From: DTCV01 sp964641155
Lineage (GTDB): Archaea > Thermoproteota > Thermoprotei_A > Sulfolobales > NBVN01
DNA: 64,000 bases
Assembly: GCA_964641155.1 (NCBI GenBank)
Contig: CAZXJO010000006.1
Span: forward strand, 47,769-111,768
Reading direction: 5' to 3'
Numbering within the stretch: the first letter of the stretch is position 1; each line of letters begins with the position of its first letter. Under the pieces are notes generated by a model. The model worked only from the letters and a program-made list of their open reading frames with translations, was not told the DNA's origin and made no database searches. This document shows, piece after piece, positions 17,133-25,792 of the stretch. Position numbers and translations under genes: made by a program.

Positions 17133-18038
17133 TCACCAAATCATTATCCCAAAGTAGCCTGCTATGAGCTTTATGGAGACGTATAGGAAGTACAGGCTGA
17201 AGATCAGCTTTATCGTATTCGTCTTGAATCGCTTAATGATGGCCGCTCCGAACTGCGCACCTATAACCGCACCTATGCCGAGCAGTAGTCCAGCGTCTAC
17301 GAACACGAACCCTTCCGCCATCTTGATGCTGGTTCCAACGACGCTTAACGGTATCATCGTTGCCAACGAGGTGCCCACCGCAATGTAGACGGGGGTGTGG
17401 AAGAGGTAGATTAGTCCCGGCACCAGCGCGTAGCCCCCGCCTAGGCCGACCAAGCCTGTGGTAATGCCGATGAGGAAGCCGAATATTCCTAGACCATGCT
17501 TTGAGCCCGGAACAATGTTCACACGTCCTTCTTCCTTTCTCTGCTTAAGGCCTTCCCATATCATTCGAGGGATTGGCAGTAAGAAGGCCAGACCGAGGAT
17601 TAACCCTAAGAGTGAGCTTTGCCCAGCGAGCTGGGTGAAGATCCATGAACCAAGAACAACACCAGCCAACCCGAAGCCGCCAAGCCAAAGCACAGCCCTC
17701 TTATCCACGTTCTTACGTATTAGGTGGCCATACGCTCCGGAGGTTGCAGTGAAGACAACAGCGAAGAGGGTTGTACCTATAGCCACCGTCGCTGGGAAAC
17801 CTAACCACAGATGGAGTATAGGTAGCATTATGCTGCAACCACCAGTACCGATGATCCCGCCAATTAACCCAGCTACGAGTCCAACAACCACAAGCAGAAC
17901 TCCGCTCAACGCGTCTATGGGGGGCAGACCCTCCTTCCCGCCAAACCCTGAGCTAATGGACCAGAACGTCAGCGTAGCCATGAAGACTAAGAGTACGAGC
18001 ATGAAAGTATAGTTTCTCAAACCACTTCCAATCTTCAA
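17133..18038 (-). CDS. TauE/SafE (TSUP) family membrane exporter
   Basis: Membrane protein of 301 residues with about eight helices in two repeats. Each has the TSUP hallmark: GLVAGLIGGIIGTGGCSIMLPIL near residue 55-75 and FLIGITTGLVGLGGGYALVPGL near 190-210. The family moves sulfite, sulfoacetate or other small organosulfur anions, or related acids. No sulfur gene is adjacent, so the substrate is open. The start codon lies 876 bp from the next gene upstream, so the hairpin-rich intergenic DNA is its 5' region. Confidence 0.9.
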   Translation of the reverse strand: MKIGSGLRNYTFMLVLLVFMATLTFWSISSGFGGKEGLPPIDALSGVLLVVVGLVAGLIGGIIGTGGCSIMLPILHLWLGFPATVAIGTTLFAVVFTATSGAYGHLIRKNVDKRAVLWLGGFGLAGVVLGSWIFTQLAGQSSLLGLILGLAFLLPIPRMIWEGLKQRKEEGRVNIVPGSKHGLGIFGFLIGITTGLVGLGGGYALVPGLIYLFHTPVYIAVGTSLATMIPLSVVGTSIKMAEGFVFVDAGLLLGIGAVIGAQFGAAIIKRFKTNTIKLIFSLYFLYVSIKLIAGYFGIMIW

Positions 18039-18510
18039 CAGTTAAACCCCCTAAAAGCTCTGAATGAAGAACCCATCCTCCTTCCCAGCCTCTGCCTCAC
18101 CTTCCCCTCACTCACACCAATCACCTACAAAACTACCAGTTTCTCAACATCATAAAAATGTATGTTCTTACCCTAAAAGTTTTATTAAGAGACGCTGAAG
18201 GAGTTGTTCAGGTTGACGTCAAATCATGTCGGGATGTGGGGTAGGGGACGTTTCCCCCTGGTTCAGTTTCTGCGTGGATTGTGACTACTATGGAGAGAAC
18301 CGTAGGTATGATACGGTTCCTACCCCTCTTATTGCGGCTTTGTAGGTTAGTTTCATTAGATGTCTTCAGTTCTTTAACTTCCTTGAGTTTTTTGAGGTCA
18401 ATGAATTCGGTTAACTGGATTTAAGTGTAGTTAAGTGTTACTTAACTGCACCATCAACCCATATGAAGCTTTCATAGGGTTTGGAACCCACTCAAGTGGG
18501 TAAATGAACT

Positions 18511-18543
18511 CCATCAACTCATTTAGGGTTAATGAGTTGATGG
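18511..18543. repeat. Perfect 13-bp inverted repeat, 7-nt loop
   Basis: CCATCAACTCATT and its exact reverse complement AATGAGTTGATGG separated by TAGGGTT; further pairs continue outside a single mismatch. It is the strongest stem of the hairpin-dense region. Confidence 0.85.
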
Positions 18544-18588
18544 TGTTTCCATGACTCACTTGGTACCTGATGAGGACCTGATGCCGTT

Positions 18589-18712
18589 ATTTGGTTAGGG
18601 TGGGTGTACTAGTTGGTGGATTAGTTCATCCATCGGTTGCACGTGTTTGAATTCCTAACCAAATGGGCTGGTACCCAGTTTACTTAGATACTTCTGGGGT
18701 AACCCCATTTGG
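18589..18712. repeat. Two overlapping, mutually exclusive inverted repeats
   Basis: ATTTGGTTAGG (18589-18599) pairs with CCTAACCAAAT (18654-18664), while CCAAATGGG (18659-18667) pairs with CCCATTTGG (18704-18712). The two share six bases (18659-18664), so an RNA could form only one of the stems at a time. Confidence 0.7.
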
Positions 18713-18914
18713 AGGTGATGTTGGGGTATTACCTAGGTCACGGATGCGTGGTGGTTTACTAGTTCTGGGATCCCATGTAATCTCTTAGTTTATTGATTAG
18801 TCCCTCTCACAGTCGTTTGAGGTGTTACATCCCATGTTAAGCCCGTAACTCAGGGTTTCAGGGAGTTAGCCTACGTGTGTATTACTTCGTAATCCAACGC
18901 CCCAGCAGATACGG

Positions 18915-20051
18915 CTAGATTAACAGTATCCACAGGCCTACGGCTATTAAGAGCGCTCCAGCTGCTACGGATAGCTTAACACCGTGTCTTATTAGGGCGT
19001 CCTGAACCGCTCTGTACTTCATGGTCCTCATGATTACTAGGAGCACGAGTAGTAGGGGGGATATGAAGATTAGGTTGTAGATCGCTAGCAGCAAGTAAGG
19101 TAGTGGGGGACTGTACTTCGATGCAATCCCAGCGAAAACCACGTAAGGCCCTGCGGAGCAGGGGAGCAACGTGAACGTCAGGAGCATACCCAACGCGAAG
19201 GAGGCGGTGGTTGAGGTGGACGCCCTACCAACTAACCCGTATATGCTCTCCTTAGCCAACATCCTGGACTTACCCATAATACCCGAGACGCAGATCCAAA
19301 CACCGAAGGCCACAGCAACTAAGCTCAGCAACTCCTTCGGGAACCCCCTCACAGCTACCATAAGTCCCAACCCCAGAGCGTAGTAACCGATGAAGACCGC
19401 TGAAATGAATGCAACGCCGACGATGAGAACCCTACCCTTACGGCTGAAGGCTATGGAAGTAGCTATTAGGAGGAGGGTGTAGATGAATATCACGCATGGG
19501 TTAACAGCATCACTTAACGCTAAAGCCGTCAATGCAGTTAACGCTTGAGTGATGGGTAGCGGGGCTACGGCACCAGCACTCGGTCTTAGGCTGAAGTACT
19601 CAGGGACTAAGGCCCTGGAGAAATTACTTAAGTTATCCACCATTATATACCCCCCTAACTCCTTCCCGAGGTAGAGGGGGATCTCGTTAGACTCAGGTAA
19701 GCTGAGCAGGGAATCCCAGAACGACTTATCACCCACCTCACCGAAAACAACCGACCTAACCCCACCGTCAACGACCACGAAGGTAAGGGGTATGGAGGGG
19801 CTTAACCCGATGGCTGAGCAGAAGCTTAAGAACCTCTCAGCACAGCCTGCCTCACCTTCAAGTCTGCAGAAGTAGGTGTTAGAAGTACCGTACCAGGAGT
19901 AGAAGTAGTTCTTTAAGGCATTGCAGTGGGGGCAACCCTCACTACCGTAGATGTAGAGTAAGTAGTGGCTGCCCCCGTGAAGGGGTTGGGCGAGCAGAAT
20001 AAGTGTTAAGGAGATGGCTACGACAGCAGCTAACGCCGAACTAATCCTCAC
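18915..20051 (-). CDS. Thioredoxin-like domain fused to CcdA/DsbD-type membrane domain
   Basis: Predicted membrane disulfide-exchange protein of 378 residues. Residues 1-26 are a signal peptide, and the outer thioredoxin-like part carries GCPHC (Cys40, Cys43) plus extra cysteines near 62, 70 and 78. From about 165 on there are six helices with the CcdA hallmark cysteines in SDAVNPCVIF (Cys186) and LLPCSAGPYVVF (Cys298). The family passes electrons from cytoplasmic thioredoxin across the membrane to outer thiol proteins. Joining both parts in one chain would make a self-contained relay. It ends a leftward gene cluster with a winged-helix regulator and a radical SAM gene. Confidence 0.88.
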   Translation of the reverse strand: MRISSALAAVVAISLTLILLAQPLHGGSHYLLYIYGSEGCPHCNALKNYFYSWYGTSNTYFCRLEGEAGCAERFLSFCSAIGLSPSIPLTFVVVDGGVRSVVFGEVGDKSFWDSLLSLPESNEIPLYLGKELGGYIMVDNLSNFSRALVPEYFSLRPSAGAVAPLPITQALTALTALALSDAVNPCVIFIYTLLLIATSIAFSRKGRVLIVGVAFISAVFIGYYALGLGLMVAVRGFPKELLSLVAVAFGVWICVSGIMGKSRMLAKESIYGLVGRASTSTTASFALGMLLTFTLLPCSAGPYVVFAGIASKYSPPLPYLLLAIYNLIFISPLLLVLLVIMRTMKYRAVQDALIRHGVKLSVAAGALLIAVGLWILLI

Positions 20052-20101
20052 ACCACATTACCTTGTTACGGATTACCTGTAAGGTTAATATCTTATGCGG
20101 G

Positions 20102-20581
20102 CTAATTCGCTGAGGGATCTCTACGTAAGGACTTGAGCGCGTCCCGTAGGTTGTCGGCTAGAGCCTTAAGCCTCGTATTTAGGTTCTTAAGCCTCACAGC
20201 GATTTCATGATCGCTACTCAACCTACGCATCAACTCCTCTATATTGACGCATAGCGGCTCTATCTCATTACTTATCAAGGACTCCTGCTTCTCTATGAGT
20301 ACGTCCGGTAGGTCGACTGAAGCCTTATACACGTAACTACGGTCCTTCCTGCTCCTGGAAACTAAGTACATCCTGCAAAGGATGTTGAGGCATGTGGCAA
20401 CCGTCGATTTCGTGTAGCCTGTGAGGTTCATTAAGTCCTTAATGGTTAGGTGGTTCTGAAGGAGTAACAGTATACTTAGTATCGTGTTGCATGAGTATGG
20501 CAGGTTCAGGGATGAGAGTATTCTCTGAGCGTCCTTAACCAACATACCCATAACCTCGTATACTTCTAAGATGCCCACCAT
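20102..20581 (-). CDS. Winged-helix transcriptional regulator (MarR/TrmB-like)
   Basis: Protein of 159 residues. The DNA-binding part (about 30-95) reads NTILSILLLLQNHLTIKDLMNLTGYTKSTVATCLNILCRMYLVSRSRK, a helix-turn-helix followed by a wing. The C-terminal half is a helical coiled-coil-like region (SSDHEIAVRLKNLNTRLKALADNLRDAL) suited to dimer formation. It contains several cysteines (29, 74, 79, 110), which could make it redox-sensitive beside the thioredoxin-CcdA gene; that is inference. It sits 11 bp behind the radical SAM gene. Confidence 0.8.
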   Translation of the reverse strand: MVGILEVYEVMGMLVKDAQRILSSLNLPYSCNTILSILLLLQNHLTIKDLMNLTGYTKSTVATCLNILCRMYLVSRSRKDRSYVYKASVDLPDVLIEKQESLISNEIEPLCVNIEELMRRLSSDHEIAVRLKNLNTRLKALADNLRDALKSLRRDPSAN

Positions 20582-20592
20582 TCACACCCACC

Positions 20593-22107
20593 TCACGACT
20601 TCACCATGGTTTCCAGTAGTGGCTTCAACTTACTCACACGCCACTTAATATATCTTACCACCATCTCCAACCCCAGCCTAATGGGCGCTAGGTGAGGTTC
20701 TCTAAGATAGAATTTGCTCATTATCTCCTCAGCCCAGTATATCGAGTGGTACATGCACTTAAGCATTAGGTCGACGTGTTCGGCCTTGATCAGATGCTTC
20801 CTAAACCAATCCGTATATCTTAAAGCACCTAAAGGCACGAAGAACATGGGGACTATGATACTCCTGTAGGGCTTCAACCGATCAACAAGTTCCGCCGTCT
20901 TTACGACGTCCTCAGGGCTTTCGCCGGGAATCCCTAATATCAAAGTGGCTGCTGGGATTACGAAGTTTTCATGCATGATCCTGAACGCGTCCTCAACCAC
21001 GTTGGGCCACATCGAAGGTGGGTACGGGGAAGACTTAGCCGGCATTATAGCCTCAGCCAACCTAGGTGACCCGGTCTCTATACCTACCTCAACACCTATG
21101 AATTCCTGATCGCCGACCCGTATGTAGTTGTTTATTAGTTCCGAGATCAGCTTGAACCTCTCCTCCGAGTACTTCAGTGATGAGAGGCTTGCGTGGGACC
21201 ACGCAATGCTCCCGGAGAAGTACTTCCTCACAGTACTATGTAACTTCACAACCGGTTCGGGCCTGGGCTTAATCCCCTCACCGCCGTATAGCAATACGTC
21301 CTCGCTGTGGAGTATGATGCTCTTCGTCCCAGCCCTTACGTTGACTTTAACCTCTTCCGCGATGTTGTCGAGGGGGATATACCTAAGCGGCCTCAATGTA
21401 ACTGAGCAGAACTTACAACCCCTCGGGCAGCCCCTCATAATTTCGACTAGGCCGTTGACGCTGCCTCCCTTAATCAGCGGTATCTCCTTAACCGAGGGTA
21501 CGTCCCCAGGACCTACTAAGATGTAGTCAGGTAATTCATCCCCGTTCAACGCCTTCTCAACGACGTCGGCTATTACTCTCTCAACCTCACCCTCAATAAC
21601 TAAGTCTACACCGAATTCCTTCCAGAGGTCAAGCTCCCACAACCACTGCCACGCACCCGGGCCGCCGGCAATGATTTTAACACCCCTCCTCTTAGCGCTG
21701 ACGACCGCATCACTCCTCATAAACTTGATGAAGCTCAACCTATTCACGGGTTCCTTACCGGTTAGCGCCCACCAACCAATGCTCGGCGGGCCGTATGCGA
21801 AGTAGTCATGATGACCGATCATTAAAACCTTCATACTTTTTAAATGCTTGTCCAGGTGGTCTGGGTCGATGATAGCTGCTTTAAACCCCTCCTCAACTAA
21901 CTTAGCTTCAACCTTCCTCAAACCGTAGGGTGCTTCAACTGGTCTGCCCTCATCATCAACCTCAACCTTCGGAGCAGCTAACCAAGTCCACACCTTCTCA
22001 GGGAGGCCTACGGCAGGCCCTGTAGCTAGGAACCCTAAGAACTCCTTGCCGTGGTGGTTACTCATCATCGTCCTGTCGGTGGTTATCACGACTTCGTAAC
22101 CAGGCAT
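20593..22107 (-). CDS. B12-binding-type radical SAM protein
   Basis: Radical SAM enzyme of 504 residues. The N-terminal third (about 70-200) resembles the cobalamin-binding Rossmann part of COG1032 proteins, including KIIAGGPGAWQW and DLVIEGEVERVIADVV. The [4Fe-4S] site is Cys227-x3-Cys231-x2-Cys234 in RGCPRGCKFC. Later parts show GVEVGIETGSPRLAEAIMPAKS and TLILGIPGESPEDVV, standard for the TIM barrel of this family. The substrate is unknown. It is 9 bp behind the 119-residue gene and 11 bp ahead of the regulator, so all form one operon. Confidence 0.88.
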   Translation of the reverse strand: MPGYEVVITTDRTMMSNHHGKEFLGFLATGPAVGLPEKVWTWLAAPKVEVDDEGRPVEAPYGLRKVEAKLVEEGFKAAIIDPDHLDKHLKSMKVLMIGHHDYFAYGPPSIGWWALTGKEPVNRLSFIKFMRSDAVVSAKRRGVKIIAGGPGAWQWLWELDLWKEFGVDLVIEGEVERVIADVVEKALNGDELPDYILVGPGDVPSVKEIPLIKGGSVNGLVEIMRGCPRGCKFCSVTLRPLRYIPLDNIAEEVKVNVRAGTKSIILHSEDVLLYGGEGIKPRPEPVVKLHSTVRKYFSGSIAWSHASLSSLKYSEERFKLISELINNYIRVGDQEFIGVEVGIETGSPRLAEAIMPAKSSPYPPSMWPNVVEDAFRIMHENFVIPAATLILGIPGESPEDVVKTAELVDRLKPYRSIIVPMFFVPLGALRYTDWFRKHLIKAEHVDLMLKCMYHSIYWAEEIMSKFYLREPHLAPIRLGLEMVVRYIKWRVSKLKPLLETMVKS

Positions 22108-22116
22108 GGGAACCCC

Positions 22117-22476
22117 CTACAAGAACCTGTGACTAACTCCTAACCCCTCTAAGAGTGTGTCAAGTTCTAATGAAGTACTGCCAACTAGTACGTCCACAGC
22201 GTCCTTGGGGAGGTTCCCAAGTAATTTTACCAGGTCTTCCTGACTGCTGCCAGCGTATTTAACCATCACTGAGACGTTGAGTAGTGAGGGGAGGATACGT
22301 CTCAATTTCTCCAAATATTTAGGCCTCCCCTCACTGGATAGCACGTGGATTACAACCCTCCTAACACCTCTCTCAACGATAATATCGTTGATCGCGTTGA
22401 TGACTTCGTTTTCGGGTAACATAATATCAAGTACTAAGACAACGTGATGTGATTCCCGCTCCATCCTTAACGTCAT
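22117..22476 (-). CDS. Hypothetical protein (alpha/beta), first gene of the radical SAM operon
   Basis: 119 residues, not recognised. The alternation of hydrophobic strands (HHVVLVLDIML, RRVVIHVLS, NVSVMVKYA, AVDVLVGST) with amphipathic helices suggests a compact alpha/beta fold of about five strands, without transmembrane parts or cysteines. The position 9 bp ahead of the radical SAM gene suggests a shared role. The start ATG could be one of two near residues 1 and 5. Confidence 0.6.
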   Translation of the reverse strand: MTLRMERESHHVVLVLDIMLPENEVINAINDIIVERGVRRVVIHVLSSEGRPKYLEKLRRILPSLLNVSVMVKYAGSSQEDLVKLLGNLPKDAVDVLVGSTSLELDTLLEGLGVSHRFL

Positions 22477-22549
22477 CTTCTGTTCACCAAGTTCTGAACT
22501 TTCCGAACTTTCAGATCTAGCAGGAGGTTAAATATTCATGAGATATAAT

Positions 22550-22574
22550 TTATTACTGCGGTACGTAGTAATAA
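22550..22574. promoter_or_regulatory. Palindrome between divergent operons
   Basis: TTATTACT and its reverse complement AGTAATAA, separated by nine bases, sit in the 113-bp space between the leftward radical SAM operon and the rightward CBS gene, overlapping the AT-rich promoter region. Likely operator; the binding protein may be the winged-helix regulator of the leftward operon. Confidence 0.4.
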
Positions 22575-22589
22575 TTACGGTGTTTTACT

Positions 22590-23732
22590 CTGAGTTCGAA
22601 ACTACATACTAGGGTCTACGAAATTGCTGTGGATCCCCCATTAATTGCCGACCCAAACACCACCGTAGGGGAAATTCTCTCGAAGATGAAGGATTTGAAG
22701 GTTAGGGTTGTGCCGGTAGTCTCTGGAAGTAGGTTGGTGGGGGTCTTAAGTTATAAGGGCATTTTAATGAGCGGTGCTGGTAGGATGACTAAAGTCAGGA
22801 GTGTTATGGAACCACCTTACGGCGTGGATATGATGAGCAGCGTTGATGATGCCGTAGCTAAGTTCGTCCTCTGGAAGGCTAAGGCATTGCCAGTAGTTAG
22901 TAAGGGTAATGAGTTGGTGGGATATTTAAGCAGGTACGACCTGTTAGGCTTCCTACTGAGTAAAGGCCTAATACCTGGGAAGTACGTTGAAGATGTTATG
23001 ACCGCGCCTCCCACCGTTATCAGGGATGATGAGTCCTTAGCCAGGGCCAGGTGGTTAATGCTTAGGAACGGTATTTCGAGACTCCCAGTCATCAACTCCT
23101 ACGAAAGCGTTGACGGGGTCATATCTATGACCGATATAGTGGAGAGGATATACTTCATAAGGATGACCCGTAGGAAGGGCTTCGAACAGTTTGAGGAGGA
23201 ATTCCTGGCGGCACCCGTTAAGGACTTCATGTCTTCGCCCCCCATCTGCTCATCCGTCGGTGAACTACTGGACGGGGTTGTGAAGACGTTGCTCGATAGG
23301 AAGGTTACCGGGATGCCCGTAGTTAAGGGGACTAAGGTGGTGGGGGTTATAAGCAGCGTTGACGTCCTCAAGGCGTACGCGAAGCAACTAGTATCCAAGG
23401 AGTTAATCGAAGCTAAAATACCTGAGTCCTTGAAGGTCGATGATTTAAGTAAGTCCCAGGTCGAGACGTTAGTGAACGAGTACTTATCAGACATTAGGAG
23501 GGTTACTGACGTGATAAACTTCAGGATAAACATTAAGGAGGAGAGTAAGGGGGGTAGGAAGAGGTACGTAGTTAGGGCTAGGTTAACCACCGATGACGGC
23601 GTCATGACCTCGGAGGGGGTGGGTTGGGACATCCTATCCTCAATTAAGGACTCACTAGAGAAGTTGGAGAGAAGGGTTAAGAAGAGTAGGGAGAGAGCTA
23701 GGGAAGTGAGGAGGAAGGGTAAAGCCACGTAA
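22590..23732 (+). CDS. Four-CBS-domain protein with HPF/RaiA-like C-terminus, possible CTG start
   Basis: A chain of four CBS motifs (about 1-65, 70-125, 130-185, 205-265), which bind adenine nucleotides as energy sensors. About 95 C-terminal residues follow (INFRINIKEESKGGRKRYVVRARLTT, DSLEKLERRVKK...) that resemble ribosome hibernation factors of the HPF/RaiA fold. The role may be nucleotide-gated ribosome silencing, which is inference. The first standard start is GTG at 22629, but it would cut off VYEIAV, the first CBS strand. Reading upstream in frame gives SSKLHTRVYEIAV from a CTG at 22590 with GGTG 6 nt before it, and a stop lies further upstream. I chose CTG; GTG remains the conservative alternative. 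Confidence 0.75.
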   Translation: MSSKLHTRVYEIAVDPPLIADPNTTVGEILSKMKDLKVRVVPVVSGSRLVGVLSYKGILMSGAGRMTKVRSVMEPPYGVDMMSSVDDAVAKFVLWKAKALPVVSKGNELVGYLSRYDLLGFLLSKGLIPGKYVEDVMTAPPTVIRDDESLARARWLMLRNGISRLPVINSYESVDGVISMTDIVERIYFIRMTRRKGFEQFEEEFLAAPVKDFMSSPPICSSVGELLDGVVKTLLDRKVTGMPVVKGTKVVGVISSVDVLKAYAKQLVSKELIEAKIPESLKVDDLSKSQVETLVNEYLSDIRRVTDVINFRINIKEESKGGRKRYVVRARLTTDDGVMTSEGVGWDILSSIKDSLEKLERRVKKSRERAREVRRKGKAT

Positions 23733-23767
23733 GCCGTGAGGCTAACGTTTTTAACCCTAACCTGTTT

Positions 23768-24949
23768 ATGGATTCTGTGATATCGGAGATGAATAAAGAC
23801 GCACTCGCAGTGTACGTAATTACGTTGTTCTTTTTTATACTAACTTGGGCCGTAGTACCTATGATCCCGCGTTACGTTATGAGCTTAGGAGGGGACCCAA
23901 CGACCATAGGGGCGGTTATGTCAGCAGCTCCCCTAGCAACTATTGCCACCAGGGTTTTGTTCAGCATGATCTCAGACCTGCGTTCAAGGGTCCTCATGAT
24001 GAGGGTAGGTATGCTATTACTGGGCACTAGTTACCTAGTCCTCTACATCTCAACGGATGTAAGGGGGATATTCTTAGGGAGGTTACTCCAAGGACTATCC
24101 CTAGCATCATTCATACCGCCATCCATATCCTACGTAGTGGATGTGGCGCGGAGCGGCGTAATGGGCAGGGCATTAGGTACTAGGGCGTTAATGGCGAGCA
24201 TGGGTTACACCTTAGGACCCTTCGCAGGCGGGCTAATATCCGAGTTAATGGGTTATAAGACATTATTCATAGCGTCATCGGCGGCCGCATTCATCGCTGC
24301 ACCGCTGATTAAGTTGAATGACACGGGCAGGAGGAGGTGTGACTTCCGCGGCATGTTCACGGAGATGGTGAAAATGACCACACGTAAGGACTTCATACTA
24401 CTCTTCACCTCCACAGCGTTTCAGACAGTAATCCTCGCTTCCGTGATCCCGTTCCTTTCCTCATACCTCAAGCTCATGGGGTACTCGGACTACGAAGCAG
24501 GGGTGGTCAGCTCTGCCTACGGAGTGGCCGGACTACTCAGCAGGTTGTTGATGAGTTTCTTTACGGACAGAAGCATGATGAGGCTAGCATTCCTAGGGTT
24601 GGGGATGAATGCAGCGGGACTAATAATCCTAAGCTACCACCCCCTCCCCTCAGCAGCGTTCATACCTGTCCTACTGATAGGTTTTGGGGACGGTATCTTC
24701 GTACCGTCCGCCCAGGCCTTAGTGTTCATTAACTCTAAGACGGAGTTACGTAGCGTGCTGTCGGGCATGTACGCCACTTCTTGGGACGTCGGCATGCTGT
24801 TAGGACCTTTAATAACTGGTTACCTGATAACACTTACTAATGACTACCTCCTCACTTTTAGGTGCTTAATCACCTTCACAGCTGTGTCCGCGACCATACT
24901 TATGTGTGAGAGGAGGTACTCAGCACAACAAATTTATAGAGCTAATTAA
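23768..24949 (+). CDS. MFS transporter
   Basis: Major facilitator protein of 393 residues with about 12 helices in two halves. Loop 2-3 motif is visible as MISDLRSRVLMMRVGMLLLG, and helix 5 as YTLGPFAGGLISELMGYK, the antiporter-type motif. The second half includes MSFFTDRSMMRLAFLGLG. No binding residues point to a substrate. It follows the CBS gene by 35 bp and may share its transcript. Confidence 0.88.
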   Translation: MDSVISEMNKDALAVYVITLFFFILTWAVVPMIPRYVMSLGGDPTTIGAVMSAAPLATIATRVLFSMISDLRSRVLMMRVGMLLLGTSYLVLYISTDVRGIFLGRLLQGLSLASFIPPSISYVVDVARSGVMGRALGTRALMASMGYTLGPFAGGLISELMGYKTLFIASSAAAFIAAPLIKLNDTGRRRCDFRGMFTEMVKMTTRKDFILLFTSTAFQTVILASVIPFLSSYLKLMGYSDYEAGVVSSAYGVAGLLSRLLMSFFTDRSMMRLAFLGLGMNAAGLIILSYHPLPSAAFIPVLLIGFGDGIFVPSAQALVFINSKTELRSVLSGMYATSWDVGMLLGPLITGYLITLTNDYLLTFRCLITFTAVSATILMCERRYSAQQIYRAN

Positions 24950-24971
24950 CCATATGTGATGAGGTTACGGC

Positions 24972-25718
24972 TTGGTAGAGCTTACTCCTTCAGAAATTGA
25001 ACGGTATGATAGGCAGGTAAGGCTCTTCGGGATTGAAGGACAGCTTAAGCTGAAGAACTCCAAGGTCTTAGTCGTGGGTGTTGGGGGACTGGGAAGCCCA
25101 CTCTCACTATACCTAACCGCGGCCGGGGTCGGTAAGCTAATACTCGTGGACTCCGAAAACGTGGAATTAAGCAATTTGAACAGGCAGGTAATCCACTGGA
25201 GCGATGACGTAGGTACCCCGAAGGTCCTTTCAGCCGTTAGGAAGTTAAGGGCTCTAAACCCGGAGGTAGAGGTGGAGGGGATTAAAGCATATGCAGATGA
25301 GGAACTGCTGGAAATGTTAGTAGGTGAGGTCGACTTAGTACTCGACGGCCTGGACAACTGGGACAGTAGGTTCCTCGTGAACAAGGTCTGCGTAGAGCAT
25401 GGGAAACCATTCATACATGGGGGCATAATGGGGCTCTACGGCCAGTTACTCGTGGTCGTCCCAGGAAAGACGCCATGCCTACAATGCCTCATACCTAAGA
25501 AGCCGCCGGAGGTGAGGCCCCTCCCGGTGCTGGGCCCGACGCCGGGAGTTATAGCAGCACTCCAAGTAACTGAGGCCATCAAGCTAATAACCGGTTACGG
25601 GAACCCGTCCCTGGGGAAGCTAATAGTCTACGACGGTTACTCCATGAGCTTTACAGAGCTTAAGGTCTCTAGAAGGAGTGACTGCCCAATATGCGGGAAA
25701 CCGCCGCAGACGACCTAA
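24972..25718 (+). CDS. ThiF/MoeB/HesA E1-like adenylyltransferase
   Basis: E1-like enzyme of 248 residues that adenylates the C-terminal glycine of a ubiquitin-like sulfur carrier (MoaD, ThiS or SAMP). It shows ERYDRQVRLFGIEGQ, the nucleotide loop GVGGLGS at 36-42, LSNLNRQVIH and DGLDNWDSR. Two CxxC pairs, PCLQC and CPIC near the end, bind zinc. Conserved residues Asp, Arg and Lys of the adenylation site are present. Starts with TTG behind GAGGT. With the MoaB-like gene it could serve molybdo/tungstopterin synthesis, or tRNA thiolation. Confidence 0.93.
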   Translation: MVELTPSEIERYDRQVRLFGIEGQLKLKNSKVLVVGVGGLGSPLSLYLTAAGVGKLILVDSENVELSNLNRQVIHWSDDVGTPKVLSAVRKLRALNPEVEVEGIKAYADEELLEMLVGEVDLVLDGLDNWDSRFLVNKVCVEHGKPFIHGGIMGLYGQLLVVVPGKTPCLQCLIPKKPPEVRPLPVLGPTPGVIAALQVTEAIKLITGYGNPSLGKLIVYDGYSMSFTELKVSRRSDCPICGKPPQTT

Positions 25719-25792
25719 CACCGCCATCCTTCAGGACGTGGTCCTCGGGCAAACCCACCCTCACCCCTTTTAACTAGACGTTCGAGTATAAG

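Larger units (their letters stand above)
18181..18914. other. Hairpin-dense non-coding region
   Basis: No plausible ORF on either strand, but at least eleven inverted repeats. Perfect ones include GAACCGTA/TACGGTTC (18297-18319), AGTTAAGT/ACTTAACT (18429-18447), ACCCACT/AGTGGGT (18486-18501), a 13-bp stem (18511-18543), an 11-bp stem (18589-18599 with 18654-18664), CTGG/CCAG (18668-18678), TGGGGT/ACCCCA (18695-18707), a 9-bp stem (18659-18667 with 18704-18712) and ATTAC/GTAAT (18881-18893). Possible meanings are a structured RNA, an array of protein-binding palindromes or a decayed element. It lies between the TSUP gene and the thioredoxin-CcdA gene, both read leftward. Confidence 0.6.
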
